From Acidovorax benzenivorans (lineage in GTDB: Bacteria > Pseudomonadota > Gammaproteobacteria > Burkholderiales > Burkholderiaceae_C): a DNA stretch of 64,000 nucleotides. The notes beneath the pieces were generated by a model. That model saw nothing but the letters and a program-made list of their open reading frames with translations. It was not told where the DNA came from and made no database searches. Of this stretch, positions 53,496-62,338 are shown in pieces. A program made the translations under genes and the position numbers. Where the stretch lies: the NCBI RefSeq assembly GCF_028680575.1, contig NZ_JAPCKI010000021.1, forward strand, positions 1 through 64,000, given 5' to 3'. Every line of letters begins with the position of its first letter. Positions within the stretch are counted from its first letter, which is position 1.

Positions 53496-54452
53496 TCACG
53501 GCGGCGCGGCGCGCCTGCGTTCGGCCAGCATGAGTGCAATGGCGCAGGATGCCAGGCGCGTGGTGCGCGAGTCGGAGCGGCTGGTGAGCACGATGGGCAC
53601 ACGCGCGCCCATGACGATGCCGGCGCTTTCGGCACCGCCCAGGAACTCAAGCTGCTTGGCCAGCATGTTGCCGCTTTCCAGATCAGGCACAACAAGCACG
53701 TCAGCCTGCCCTGCCACGGCCGACCGGATGCCCTTGACTTGCGCGGCCTCGGGCGAGACTGCGTTGTCGAAGGCCAGCGGCCCGTCGACTAGGCCGCCTG
53801 TGATCTGGCCGCGATCGGCCATCTTGCACAGGGCTGCCGCATCCAGCGTCGAGCGCATGCGAGGGTTCACCGTTTCCACCGCCGCCAGGATGGCGACTTT
53901 GGGTTCGGGCACACCGATGACGTGTGCCAGATCGATGGCGTTGCGCACGATATCGGCCTTGTCCTCAAGCGACGGAGCGATGTTGATGGCGGCGTCGGTG
54001 AGGATGAAGGGCCGGGGGTAGCTGGCCGTCTGCATGATGTAGCAGTGCGTCAAGCGGCGCTCGGTGCGCAGGCCAGCCTCGGGGGCCAGAATGGCGCCCA
54101 GGTACTCGTCGCTGTGCAAGCTGCCTTTCATCAGTGCCTGCACCTCGCCCTTGCCAGCCAGCCGGGCGGCGGTGGCCGCGGCAGCGTGGCTGTGCGGCAC
54201 ATCAACGATCTCACTGTCCCCCAGATCCAGCCCGAAATCGGCTGCAACGGCGCGCAGCTTGGCAAGCGGCGCCACCAGCACTGGCGTGATGATGCCGGCA
54301 TCGCGTGCGTCCAGTGCACCGCCCAGGCTGAGCGCGTCGCAGGGGTGCACGACGGCAGTGCGCACCGGGGCCACGGCTTTGACATGGGCGATGAGACGCG
54401 CGACACCACTGGGAGCAACGGCACTAACGTGTTCAGAAGTTTGTTCGTTCAT
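53496..54452 (-). CDS. phosphate acetyl/butyryltransferase family protein
   Basis: A 318-residue PTA/PTB-family enzyme. Motifs are MKGSLHSDEYLGAILAPEAG near residue 108, FILTDAAINIAPSLEDKADI near 150, and VLVVPDLESGNMLAKQLEFL near residue 255. It exchanges phosphate and CoA on acetyl, butyryl or hydroxybutyryl groups. In this operon it could link acyl-CoA pools to acyl phosphates during PHA turnover. It overlaps the universal stress protein gene by 4 bases. Confidence 0.88.
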   Translation of the reverse strand: MNEQTSEHVSAVAPSGVARLIAHVKAVAPVRTAVVHPCDALSLGGALDARDAGIITPVLVAPLAKLRAVAADFGLDLGDSEIVDVPHSHAAAATAARLAGKGEVQALMKGSLHSDEYLGAILAPEAGLRTERRLTHCYIMQTASYPRPFILTDAAINIAPSLEDKADIVRNAIDLAHVIGVPEPKVAILAAVETVNPRMRSTLDAAALCKMADRGQITGGLVDGPLAFDNAVSPEAAQVKGIRSAVAGQADVLVVPDLESGNMLAKQLEFLGGAESAGIVMGARVPIVLTSRSDSRTTRLASCAIALMLAERRRAAPP

Positions 54453-54913
54453 GTGATTCCTTTGCGGTGCGGTTGGCGTACCAGCATCACGGGAACCGGC
54501 GCGATGCGCGCGATCTGCTCCGCGTCGCTGCCGAGCAGCAGCCGATCCACGCCGCGACGCCCGTGGGTGCCCAGGATGACCAGATCACACGCACTTGCCT
54601 CGGCCTGCTTGGCGATTTGTTCCGACACGCGCTCGGCACCGCTTTCAAGAAGCACCGTCTCCACGGCAAGTCCGTCCTGACGCAATCCGTTGGCGGCCTC
54701 ATCCAGCAAGGCCTGTCCAGCCGCCATGAAGCGCGGACGGACATCCTCGATGTAGACCTTCGGACGTTCGAAACCCGTGCTGTGTCGGGTCGGCTCGACG
54801 ACATGCAGCAGGATCACCGTGCCGCCACTCAGATGGGCCAAAGCGCGGGCATGATCGAGGGCCAGAAGCGATGTGGGACTGCCGTCCAGCGGCACCAGGA
54901 GTCGTGAATACAT
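54449..54913 (-). CDS. universal stress protein (UspA family)
   Basis: A 154-residue UspA protein from ATG 54913. It starts MYSRLLVPLDGSPTSLLALD and has the ATP-binding pattern LGTHGRRGVDRLLLGSDAEQ near residue 120 and VPVMLVR at the end. Such genes accompany PHA and fermentative clusters. It overlaps the phosphotransacylase gene by 4 bases and may be co-regulated with PHA genes under stress. Confidence 0.92.
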   Translation of the reverse strand: MYSRLLVPLDGSPTSLLALDHARALAHLSGGTVILLHVVEPTRHSTGFERPKVYIEDVRPRFMAAGQALLDEAANGLRQDGLAVETVLLESGAERVSEQIAKQAEASACDLVILGTHGRRGVDRLLLGSDAEQIARIAPVPVMLVRQPHRKGIT

Positions 54914-54993
54914 GGCATTCCGTCCGAAGTCGATTGGTCTTGGGGATTGCAGCGTCAGAAATTGATTGCTTGTGGCGCGGATTCCATGGCCGC

Positions 54994-55740
54994 TCAATAC
55001 ATGTGCTGGCCACCATTCATGGCGACGTTGCTACCAGTCATGAAGGCGGCGGCTTCGCTGGCGATGAAGGCGACAAGCTCCGCAATCTCGGCTGGCTGAC
55101 CGAGGCGCCCGACCGGAATCGCATCGATGATCTTCTGGCGCACATCCTCACGCACCGCCATCACCATCTCGGTGGCCAGATAACCCGGCGAGACGGTATT
55201 GACCGTCACGCCCTTGCGCGCCACTTCCAGCGCCAGCGCCTTGGTAAAGCCATGGACCCCGGCCTTGGCCGCCGAATAGTTGGTCTGCCCGAACTGGCCC
55301 TTGCTGCCATTGATCGACGAGACGTTGATGATGCGACCCCAGCCACGCTCGACCATCGGATCGATGAACGGCTTGGTGACGTTGAACATGGAATCCAGGT
55401 TGGTACGCAGTACGGCATCCCAGCCGACCTTGTCCATCTTGCGCAAGGTCGCGTCGCGGGTGATACCGGCGTTGTTCACCAGGATGTCAATACGATGTCC
55501 ATCGACATGAATGCGCCGCGCCAGCTCCTGCGCCGACTCGTAGTCGGACACATCCACCCCGTAGGCCGCAAATCCGTAGCCCTGCGCCGCCTGCGTGTGC
55601 TGCCACTGGTCAATCGTGGGGTTGCCTGGCGTATGCGTGACGATCACGCGGTGGCCGGCATCGTGCAGGGAACGGGCGATCGCAGCGCCCAGTCCCCGGT
55701 TGCCTCCGGTCACCAAGGCCGTTCGTTGAGGGATGCTCAT
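54994..55740 (-). CDS. phaB: acetoacetyl-CoA reductase
   Basis: A 248-residue SDR of the PhaB family. TALVTGGNRGLGAAIARSL starts near residue 7, then NNAGITRDATLRKM, the catalytic Ser in NVSSINGSKGQFGQTNYSAA, and Tyr-Lys about 13 residues later. The GQFGQTNYSAAKAG signature separates PhaB from general SDRs. It makes (R)-3-hydroxybutyryl-CoA for PhaC. It lies 10 bases after the phasin-like gene. Confidence 0.93.
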   Translation of the reverse strand: MSIPQRTALVTGGNRGLGAAIARSLHDAGHRVIVTHTPGNPTIDQWQHTQAAQGYGFAAYGVDVSDYESAQELARRIHVDGHRIDILVNNAGITRDATLRKMDKVGWDAVLRTNLDSMFNVTKPFIDPMVERGWGRIINVSSINGSKGQFGQTNYSAAKAGVHGFTKALALEVARKGVTVNTVSPGYLATEMVMAVREDVRQKIIDAIPVGRLGQPAEIAELVAFIASEAAAFMTGSNVAMNGGQHMY

Positions 55741-55750
55741 GGCAACCTCT

Positions 55751-56194
55751 TCACTTCTTGGCTTTGCCCTGGGGCGCAGTGGATGGCGCGGTCCAGGGCT
55801 GGGCCCATTGCTGGCAAAGCTGGGCAAAAGAGGCTGTGTCACCACTGGCGCCGAATGCCTCGGAGACGGATGCCTGCCAGGCCGAGAGCGATTGGCGCAA
55901 GCCATCGGCAAAGACTGCCTGGCTTTTCGCGGCGGCCTGGCCGACCGCTTGGGTATCGCCCATGCGGCCCTGGGACAGGCGCCAGAACACCTCGGTCGGC
56001 AAGGTTGCAAGCGCCTGCCAGTCGGCCGCCTGTTGGAGGTTCTGGATGCGCGAGGTGGTCTCTAGCATGCTGCCAGCGCTGAGCTGTTGCATGGCTTCCA
56101 GCCAGTGATGGCCGCTTTCTTGCAGCAAACGGGTGATCTGAAGCTGCAGTTCGGCATTGGCCTTGTAAAGTTGGATGGGCAGTTCACTGTTCAT
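55751..56194 (-). CDS. phasin family protein
   Basis: A 147-residue, Gln/Ala-rich, helical protein. It starts MNSELPIQLYKANAELQLQI and has LLQESGHHWLEAMQQLSAGS near residue 24, and ends with basic KAKK. This matches granule-coating phasins, which cover PHA inclusions. It is placed between phaC and phaB. Confidence 0.85.
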   Translation of the reverse strand: MNSELPIQLYKANAELQLQITRLLQESGHHWLEAMQQLSAGSMLETTSRIQNLQQAADWQALATLPTEVFWRLSQGRMGDTQAVGQAAAKSQAVFADGLRQSLSAWQASVSEAFGASGDTASFAQLCQQWAQPWTAPSTAPQGKAKK

Positions 56195-56302
56195 TTCATT
56201 GCTCCACGGTCATGAGATGCCCCAATAGGGCGGGTATGGTCCATCCCGCAGGAGTGTCCCGGTCGAAGTCGGGTGGCTGAATTGAGGCCTCGGGGCGTCA
56301 TG

Positions 56303-58060
56303 TCATCGCATTGCCACATAGGTTCCCGGCGCATCACCAAGCGGTGTTTGCGTGCCGCTCATCGCAGGCGGCGTCACACGCCCGGTCGAGCGCCGCGCCA
56401 GCCATTGCTGCCAGGCCGGCCACCAGGAGCCCTCGTTCAGTGGGGTTTCGGCGCGCCATGTTTGTGGATCAACGTAGCGGGCGCCGGTGCTGCGAGTCGC
56501 CATCTGGTAGCTGCGCCGCGGGTGCCCCGGCTCGCTGACCACGCCGGCGTTGTGCCCGCCACTGGTGAGGACGAAGGTCAGCTCCGCATCACTGAGCAGG
56601 TGCATCTTGTAGACGGATGGCCAAGGGGCGACGTGATCGCGCACCGTGCCGACGATGAGCATCGGCGCTTCGATGTCGGCGATCGCCACCGGCCGTCCGC
56701 CGACCTGGTAGCGCCCCTCGGCCAGATCGTTGTTCAGATACAGGCGCCGCAGGTACTCGCTGTGCATGCGATATGGCATGCGCGTCACGTCGGCGTTCCA
56801 GGCCATCAGGTCATTGAACTGCTGGCGTTCGCCCAGCAGGTACTCGCGCACGCGGCGGGACCAGATCAGGTCGCGCGAGTTGAGCATCTGGAAAGATGCG
56901 GCCATCTGCTTGCCGTCGAGATAGCCTTTGTCCCACATCCCGGCTTCTAGCCAAGCCAACTGGCTGTCGTCGATGAACAGTGCGATTTCGCCCGACTCGC
57001 GGAAATCGGTCTCCGACGCCAGCAACGTCAAGCTGTGCAGCCGATCATCGCCGTCGCGCGCCATCGCAGCAGCGGCGATCGTCAGCAAGGTGCCGCCCAG
57101 GCAATAGCCAACCGCCTGCACCTTGCGCTCGGGCACGATGGCCGTGACCGTGTCCAGCGCATCCATGACCCCCAGCCACCGGTAATCCTCCAGGCCAAGG
57201 TCACGATCGACCACGGTCGGGTTCTTCCATGAAATGATGAACACCGTGTGCCCTTGGTCGACCAGGTACTTCACCATCGAGTTGTGTGGCGACAGGTCTA
57301 GGATGTAGTACTTCATGATCCACGAGGGCACGATCAGCACCGGCTCGGCATACACATCGGGCGTCGTGGGTGTGTACTGGATCAGCTCGATGAGGTGGTT
57401 GCGGAACACCACCTTTCCCGGCGTGACCGCCACGTCCTTGCCAACCTCGAAGCCTTCGACCCCGGCCGGCGCATCCTCAAGCGCGAGACGCTGCGCATCG
57501 TCGAAGAAGTTCATGGCGCCGCGCCACAGGTTGGCGCCGCCGCTGGCTCTGATGGCTTCCAGCACTTCCGGATTGGTCCAGACGAAATTCGAAGGCGACC
57601 ACATGTCCAGCCACTGCCGCCCCGCGAAAGTGACCATGTTCTCGTGATGGCGCGACACGCCACGCACGCCGGTGGTGGCGTTGTGCCACCACTGCTGCTG
57701 CAGCAAGAACCCTTGGTGAATGACGTTGAACGGCCACTGCTGCCAGGCCGGAGCCGCGAAGCGCCGATCCTGCTCCAGCGGTTCGATGCACGTTGGGCAG
57801 CCCTGAGCGCTTGCAGCGTGCGCGGCGTAGCGCGCCAGGCGTTGCTGCTTGTGCAGCCCTTTTTCGATCAGGCTGCGCTGCTTGCCCGGTGAAAGGCTCA
57901 GGTGCAGCGCCCAGTCGTACCAAGCCAGCAAACCCGCAGCCGGCGACAGCCCGCCAGTGGCGCGCGCCCGCCAGGCGTTCGCCAGCGTATCCAGGACATC
58001 GGGGTGAAAGATTTCGGATGGTGCCGGCACGGACTTGTCAGACGTGGCAAGGGGGTTCAT
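56303..58060 (-). CDS. phaC: class I polyhydroxyalkanoate synthase
   Basis: A 585-residue polymerase. The lipase-like box GYCLGG places the catalytic Cys at residue 320; Asp 476 is in VGTVRDHVAP and His 504 in SGGHNAG. FVWTNPEVLEAIRASGG near residue 159 is the typical synthase segment. It starts at ATG 58060. It polymerises (R)-3-hydroxyacyl-CoA on cytoplasmic granules. It is the first gene of the operon; no phaA thiolase is in the window. A promoter/operator-like element lies 18-42 bases upstream. Confidence 0.96.
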   Translation of the reverse strand: MNPLATSDKSVPAPSEIFHPDVLDTLANAWRARATGGLSPAAGLLAWYDWALHLSLSPGKQRSLIEKGLHKQQRLARYAAHAASAQGCPTCIEPLEQDRRFAAPAWQQWPFNVIHQGFLLQQQWWHNATTGVRGVSRHHENMVTFAGRQWLDMWSPSNFVWTNPEVLEAIRASGGANLWRGAMNFFDDAQRLALEDAPAGVEGFEVGKDVAVTPGKVVFRNHLIELIQYTPTTPDVYAEPVLIVPSWIMKYYILDLSPHNSMVKYLVDQGHTVFIISWKNPTVVDRDLGLEDYRWLGVMDALDTVTAIVPERKVQAVGYCLGGTLLTIAAAAMARDGDDRLHSLTLLASETDFRESGEIALFIDDSQLAWLEAGMWDKGYLDGKQMAASFQMLNSRDLIWSRRVREYLLGERQQFNDLMAWNADVTRMPYRMHSEYLRRLYLNNDLAEGRYQVGGRPVAIADIEAPMLIVGTVRDHVAPWPSVYKMHLLSDAELTFVLTSGGHNAGVVSEPGHPRRSYQMATRSTGARYVDPQTWRAETPLNEGSWWPAWQQWLARRSTGRVTPPAMSGTQTPLGDAPGTYVAMR

Positions 58061-58077
58061 GTTTGATCATCTCATTT

Positions 58078-58102
58078 AGCAAGTGACTTATTACTATCTT
58101 AT
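58078..58102 (-). promoter_or_regulatory. putative TetR operator/promoter of the phaC operon
   Basis: On the minus strand it reads ATAAGATAGTAATAAGTCAC followed by TTGCT. It differs at few positions from the element before the tetR gene at 58358. The arms AGTAA and TTGCT make a partial inverted repeat. The 255 bases between the two elements hold no gene I can support. Confidence 0.7.
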
Positions 58103-58357
58103 CGCTTGCAGGAAAAGATGCAAGCCTTGCTGGCCATGTGGGATGAATTTCCACTGGCGCCCCGGCGAATCAACTTCCCGCACCCTCAACGAACTAGCCG
58201 ACTTGTCAGTCGAATGCCTCGTCAACCGCTTGAATGGCGCGCTCGCTTCTTGAGATTCATCAAAGTCGGTCGTTGAGCGCACCGGATGGAAAAGAGCTGG
58301 CCCTTACCGCCACAGCCTGTCTGCTTTCTGATCTTGCGTCATGGTTAATTTGCGTGT

Positions 58358-58381
58358 TAGGATAGTAATAGGTCACTTACT
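58358..58381 (+). promoter_or_regulatory. putative TetR operator/promoter of the tetR-ABC operon
   Basis: TAGGATAGTAATAGGTCACT followed by TACT contains AGTAA and TTACT, a 5-bp inverted repeat spaced by 8. The same sequence with few changes precedes phaC. It starts 40 bases before the tetR ATG, so a bound repressor would cover the promoter. Confidence 0.72.
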
Positions 58382-58397
58382 TTATGGAGTCTGAGCG

Positions 58398-59006
58398 ATG
58401 AGCGAACGTCCTCAATATCTGTCCGCCGAAGAGCGGCGTGCAGCCACGGTGCAAGCCGTGGTCGACTTGGCAGCGGAGCAAAACCCGGCCGATATCACGA
58501 CCACGGCCATCGCCGATCGAATGGGTTTGACGCAGGGCGCGTTGTTTCGTCACTTCCCTAACAAGGACGCGATCCTGGAGGCAACGTTGACCTGGGTCGG
58601 CGAGCGTCTGCTGGTACGCGTGGACAAGGCGGCCGAAGGCGCTAAGTCACCTGCCGCGGCGCTCGAAGCCATGTTCATGGCGCACATCGACTTCGTGGCC
58701 AAGCATCCCGGCGTGCCGCGCATGCTGTTCGGAGAGCTGCAGCGCTCCGGCGAGACACTCGCCAAGCGGATGGTGCAGACCTTGATTCGTCAATACGAAC
58801 AGCGCCTGCGCCGTTTGATGGAAGTCGGCAAGGTGCAGGGCGAGTTGGATGCGGATCTGAATGTGGATGCCGCCGCCGTGTTGTTCATCGGCACGATCCA
58901 GGGACTCGTCATGCAGTCGCTGCTGGCCGGCAAGGTCAGTCGCATTCGGCGAGACGCGCCGGGCGTGTTTGCCATCTATCGGCGTGGCATCGAAAGCACC
59001 AAATGA
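58398..59006 (+). CDS. TetR-family transcriptional regulator
   Basis: A 202-residue regulator. The N-terminal helix-turn-helix reads ITTTAIADRMGLTQGALFRH at about residues 34-53, followed by FPNKDAILEATL, standard for TetR. The C-terminal ligand domain has VAKHPGVPRMLFGELQRSG. It resembles CecR/YbiH-type regulators that sit beside YbhGFSR-like exporters. It likely represses its own operon and, through the matching element at 58078, the phaC operon. Confidence 0.9.
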   Translation: MSERPQYLSAEERRAATVQAVVDLAAEQNPADITTTAIADRMGLTQGALFRHFPNKDAILEATLTWVGERLLVRVDKAAEGAKSPAAALEAMFMAHIDFVAKHPGVPRMLFGELQRSGETLAKRMVQTLIRQYEQRLRRLMEVGKVQGELDADLNVDAAAVLFIGTIQGLVMQSLLAGKVSRIRRDAPGVFAIYRRGIESTK

Positions 59007-59073
59007 AGGATCCGTCTGCTCCGCAAGCGCGACTGCGACCTCCAAACCCTTCGATAAATCGGGAGCAACAAAC

Positions 59074-59493
59074 ATGACGGCACACAGCGGACGCGCGATC
59101 TGGATGCGTGTGATTTCCTTGATTGCCATCGGATTTGGCCTGCTGACCCTCCAGGAAGGTGGCGCAGTGCTGTTTGTCGACGGTGCGGCGCGCCAGGCAG
59201 CCGGCCACTATGTGCCGTTCGTGCTCTGGTTCAATTTTCTGGCCGGTTTCGCCTACATCGTCGCGGGCGTTGGCTTGTGGATGCGCCGGCGCTGGGCTAT
59301 GTGGTTGGCGGTTGCCATCGCGGTGGCGAGTGCGCTCGTGTTCCTGGCTTTCGGAGTGCATGTGGTTCTGGGTGGCGCCTGGGAGCGGCGGACGGCGGCG
59401 GCCATGACGCTGCGCACGCTGGTGTGGGCGGGCATAGCGGCCATGGCTTGGCGCCGGTCAGCGGCGAATGTGCCGACCGCGCGCGAGCACTGA
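59074..59493 (+). CDS. small membrane protein of unknown function
   Basis: A 139-residue protein from ATG 59074 behind GGGAG. Four hydrophobic spans are visible, among them VISLIAIGFGLLTLQEGGAV, FVLWFNFLAGFAYIVAGVGL and AVAIAVASALVFLAFGVHVV. I do not assign a family. It lies between tetR and the hlyD-type gene and is likely co-transcribed. Confidence 0.75.
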   Translation: MTAHSGRAIWMRVISLIAIGFGLLTLQEGGAVLFVDGAARQAAGHYVPFVLWFNFLAGFAYIVAGVGLWMRRRWAMWLAVAIAVASALVFLAFGVHVVLGGAWERRTAAAMTLRTLVWAGIAAMAWRRSAANVPTAREH

Positions 59494-59520
59494 ACATATT
59501 TATCTAGCGGAAACCCTTCA

Positions 59521-60561
59521 ATGACCACTCCAAACCTCTCCATCAAAAAAATTCGTTGGGCCGTGATCGCTGTCGTCGTGATCGCTCTTGGCGGCGCACT
59601 GGCGTTCTGGCTATCGCGCGACCGTAACAAGGAAGATGCGTTGCGCCTCTACGGCAACGTAGACATCCGCGAGGTGCAACTGGCCTTCCGCCAGCCCGGG
59701 CGCGTGATGCAGATGGCTTTCGATGAGGGTGATGCCGTCCGCGCCGGCGCGCGCCTGGCCGCGCTCGACGCGCAACCGTATCGGGACGCCCTTGTGGCGG
59801 CACAGGCCCAGGTGCAGGTGGCGCAGGCGGAACTGGCCAAGCTGCGCCGTGGCCTGCGGCCGCAGGAGATCACCCAGGCGCGCGAGGCGCTTAAGAAAGC
59901 TCAGGCGCTCGTCACCGAGGCCGAGCGCAATCTTCAGCGCCAGAGCGGCCTGCTGGCATCAGGCGCCAGCAGCCAGCGTACGGTCGATGCCGCCCGCACC
60001 GCAAGGGATCAGGCCGCCGCGGGCGCCGAAGCAGCCAAGGCCGCCTTGTCGCAAGCAATCGAAGGTTTTCGCAAAGAGGACATCGCCGCGGCAGAGGCTC
60101 GTCTGGCGGCCGCGCAGGCAGCAGCAGCGCAAGCCACTACGTCCCTGGCGGACACCGAATTGACGTCGCCCAGCGACGGAACCGTCATCGCGCGGGTGCG
60201 CGAACCCGGCAGCATGGTCGCGAGCCAGAGCACGGTCTACAGCCTGAGTCTGGATAAGCCTGTGTATGTGCGCGCCTACGTGGGTGAGCCGGATCTGGGG
60301 CGCATCGCGCCCGGCACGGCGGTGCGCGTCAAGAGCGATTCTTCGGAGAAGGTCTATCGCGGCCAGATCGGCTTCATCTCGCCGCGCGCCGAGTTCACGC
60401 CCAAGACGGTGGAGACGACGGACTTGCGCACGGATCTGGTCTATCGCCTGCGCATCGTCATCGACGAAGCCGATGCCGACGCCGCCTTGCGCCAGGGCAT
60501 GCCGGTGACGATAGCGGTCGATGCCAAACCAGTCTCTGGCGCGCGCGTGGGGGAGCGTTGA
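59521..60561 (+). CDS. HlyD/YbhG-like periplasmic adaptor
   Basis: A 346-residue membrane fusion protein. One N-terminal TM (WAVIAVVVIALGGALAFWLS) is followed by the lipoyl half-motif FRQPGRVMQMAFDEGDAVRA near residue 58. A long Ala-rich coiled-coil hairpin (about residues 95-205) and the closing beta-barrel (ELTSPSDGTVIARVREPGSM) follow. The set adaptor-double ATPase-two permeases matches E. coli YbhGFSR. It overlaps nothing; the ATPase gene starts 1 base after its stop. Confidence 0.92.
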   Translation: MTTPNLSIKKIRWAVIAVVVIALGGALAFWLSRDRNKEDALRLYGNVDIREVQLAFRQPGRVMQMAFDEGDAVRAGARLAALDAQPYRDALVAAQAQVQVAQAELAKLRRGLRPQEITQAREALKKAQALVTEAERNLQRQSGLLASGASSQRTVDAARTARDQAAAGAEAAKAALSQAIEGFRKEDIAAAEARLAAAQAAAAQATTSLADTELTSPSDGTVIARVREPGSMVASQSTVYSLSLDKPVYVRAYVGEPDLGRIAPGTAVRVKSDSSEKVYRGQIGFISPRAEFTPKTVETTDLRTDLVYRLRIVIDEADADAALRQGMPVTIAVDAKPVSGARVGER

Positions 60562-60562
60562 G

Positions 60563-62338
60563 ATGCAGGCGAACACGGCCATGGCCACCACGCCTACAAG
60601 CGCCAGCGCCGATAACGCCGCCGTCGTCATCGAAGGCCTGAACAAGCATTTTGGCGACGTAAAGGCCCTGCGGAGCTTGAGCGCACGCATCCACTATGGG
60701 CGGCTGACGGGACTGGTCGGCCCCGATGGCGCCGGTAAGACGACGCTGATGCGGATTCTGACCGGGCTCCTGGTGCCCAATGCTGGCCGTGTCACTCTGG
60801 CCGGCTTCGACGTGGTCAAGGACAACGACGCGATCCACGTCGCCAGCGGCTACATGCCGCAGCGCTTCGGCCTGTACGAAGACCTGTCGGTGATGGAGAA
60901 CATGCGGCTGTATGCGCAGTTGCGCGGCATGGATGCGGATCGCAACGCCGCGCTGTTCGCCGAATTGCTGGATTTCACGCGCCTCGCGCCCTTCACCAAG
61001 CGCCTGGCCGGCAAGCTCTCCGGCGGCATGAAACAAAAGCTCGGCCTTGCCTGTGCGCTCATGGCGCGACCCAAGGTGCTGCTGCTGGACGAGCCTGGAG
61101 TCGGGGTGGACCCGGTCAGCCGCCAGGATTTGTGGCGCATGGTGCAGGCCCTGACCGATGAGGGCATGGCGGTGGTCTGGTCCACCGCCTATCTGGACGA
61201 GGCCGAGCGTTGCGAAAGCGTGCTTCTGCTCAACGAAGGCCAGTTGCTCTTCGACGGCCCACCGCAAGAGCTGACCGCGCAGCTCAAAGGCCGGAGCTTC
61301 CGTCTCGAAGATGTCGGCACCGAACGCCGAGCAGTCCTGACGAAAGTCCTGGATTTGCCCAGCGTCAGCGATGGTGTGATTCAGGGCGCTGGTGTCCGCG
61401 TGGTGCTGCGCGAGGGCGCGACCGTGCAGGACGTACAACAGCTGGCGGATCAGGCCCAAGTGCGCCTGGCCCAAGTGCCGGCCCGCTTCGAAGACGCCTT
61501 CATCGATCTTCTCGGCGGCGGCCCCGGCGGTACATCGCAGCTCGCCGAGCGCCTGTCGCCGGTCGAGCTGGGTTCCGACATTGCGGTGTCTTGCCGCAAT
61601 CTCACCAAGCGCTTCGGCGAATTCACGGCCACCGACAACGTCAGCTTCGAAGTGCAAAAGGGTGAAATCTTCGGCCTGCTTGGGCCCAATGGCGCCGGCA
61701 AATCCACTACCTTCAAGATGCTGTGCGGCCTGCTCAAGCCCACTGCGGGCGAGGCGCAAGTGGTGGGGCACGATCTGCGCCGCGCCACCGGCGCAGCCAA
61801 GAGCCGACTCGGCTACATGGCGCAGAAGTTCTCACTCTACGGCCTGCTCTCGGTGCGGCAGAACCTGGAATTTTCGGCCGGCGTCTACGGGCTGGAAGGT
61901 GAAACCCGGCGCGAACGCATCGAGGAAATGATCGCCACCTTTGATCTGGGCGGCTGGCTGTCCTCGACACCCGATTCCCTGCCGCTGGGGCACAAGCAAC
62001 GCTTGGCATTGGCCTGCTCGCTGATGCACAGGCCCCCGGTGCTGTTTCTGGACGAACCCACTTCAGGGGTAGATCCCATCACCCGGCGCGAATTCTGGAC
62101 CCACATCAACGGCCTGGCGCGAAAGGGCGTGACCATCATGGTCACCACCCACTTCATGGACGAGGCCGAGTATTGCGACCGCGTGGCCATGCTGTCGCGC
62201 GCGCGCCTGATTGCGCTGGACACGCCCGACGCACTCAAGCGGATCGCCATCAGTTCGGAACGTCCTGATCCGACCATGGAGGATGCCTTCATTCATCTGG
62301 TGGAGTCCGCCGAACGTGAAATGGAGGTCGCCAAATGA
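60563..62338 (+). CDS. fused double ABC ATPase (YbhF-like)
   Basis: A 591-residue protein with two ABC domains. The first has VGPDGAGKTTLMRIL near residue 53, KLSGGMKQKLGLACALM and LLLDEPGVGVDP. The second has LGPNGAGKSTTFKML near residue 375, LGHKQRLALACSLM in place of the LSGGQ signature, and LFLDEPTSGVDP. The second signature lacks the usual SGG. The start ATG 60563 has GGGAG upstream. It energises the two permeases that follow. Confidence 0.94.
   Translation: MQANTAMATTPTSASADNAAVVIEGLNKHFGDVKALRSLSARIHYGRLTGLVGPDGAGKTTLMRILTGLLVPNAGRVTLAGFDVVKDNDAIHVASGYMPQRFGLYEDLSVMENMRLYAQLRGMDADRNAALFAELLDFTRLAPFTKRLAGKLSGGMKQKLGLACALMARPKVLLLDEPGVGVDPVSRQDLWRMVQALTDEGMAVVWSTAYLDEAERCESVLLLNEGQLLFDGPPQELTAQLKGRSFRLEDVGTERRAVLTKVLDLPSVSDGVIQGAGVRVVLREGATVQDVQQLADQAQVRLAQVPARFEDAFIDLLGGGPGGTSQLAERLSPVELGSDIAVSCRNLTKRFGEFTATDNVSFEVQKGEIFGLLGPNGAGKSTTFKMLCGLLKPTAGEAQVVGHDLRRATGAAKSRLGYMAQKFSLYGLLSVRQNLEFSAGVYGLEGETRRERIEEMIATFDLGGWLSSTPDSLPLGHKQRLALACSLMHRPPVLFLDEPTSGVDPITRREFWTHINGLARKGVTIMVTTHFMDEAEYCDRVAMLSRARLIALDTPDALKRIAISSERPDPTMEDAFIHLVESAEREMEVAK

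Noticed and set aside
58094..58282. Small minus-strand ORF of 62 codons between phaC and tetR
   Set aside because: It overlaps the putative operator region, has no ribosome site and no recognisable domain; it could be a decayed transposon end but I cannot support that.
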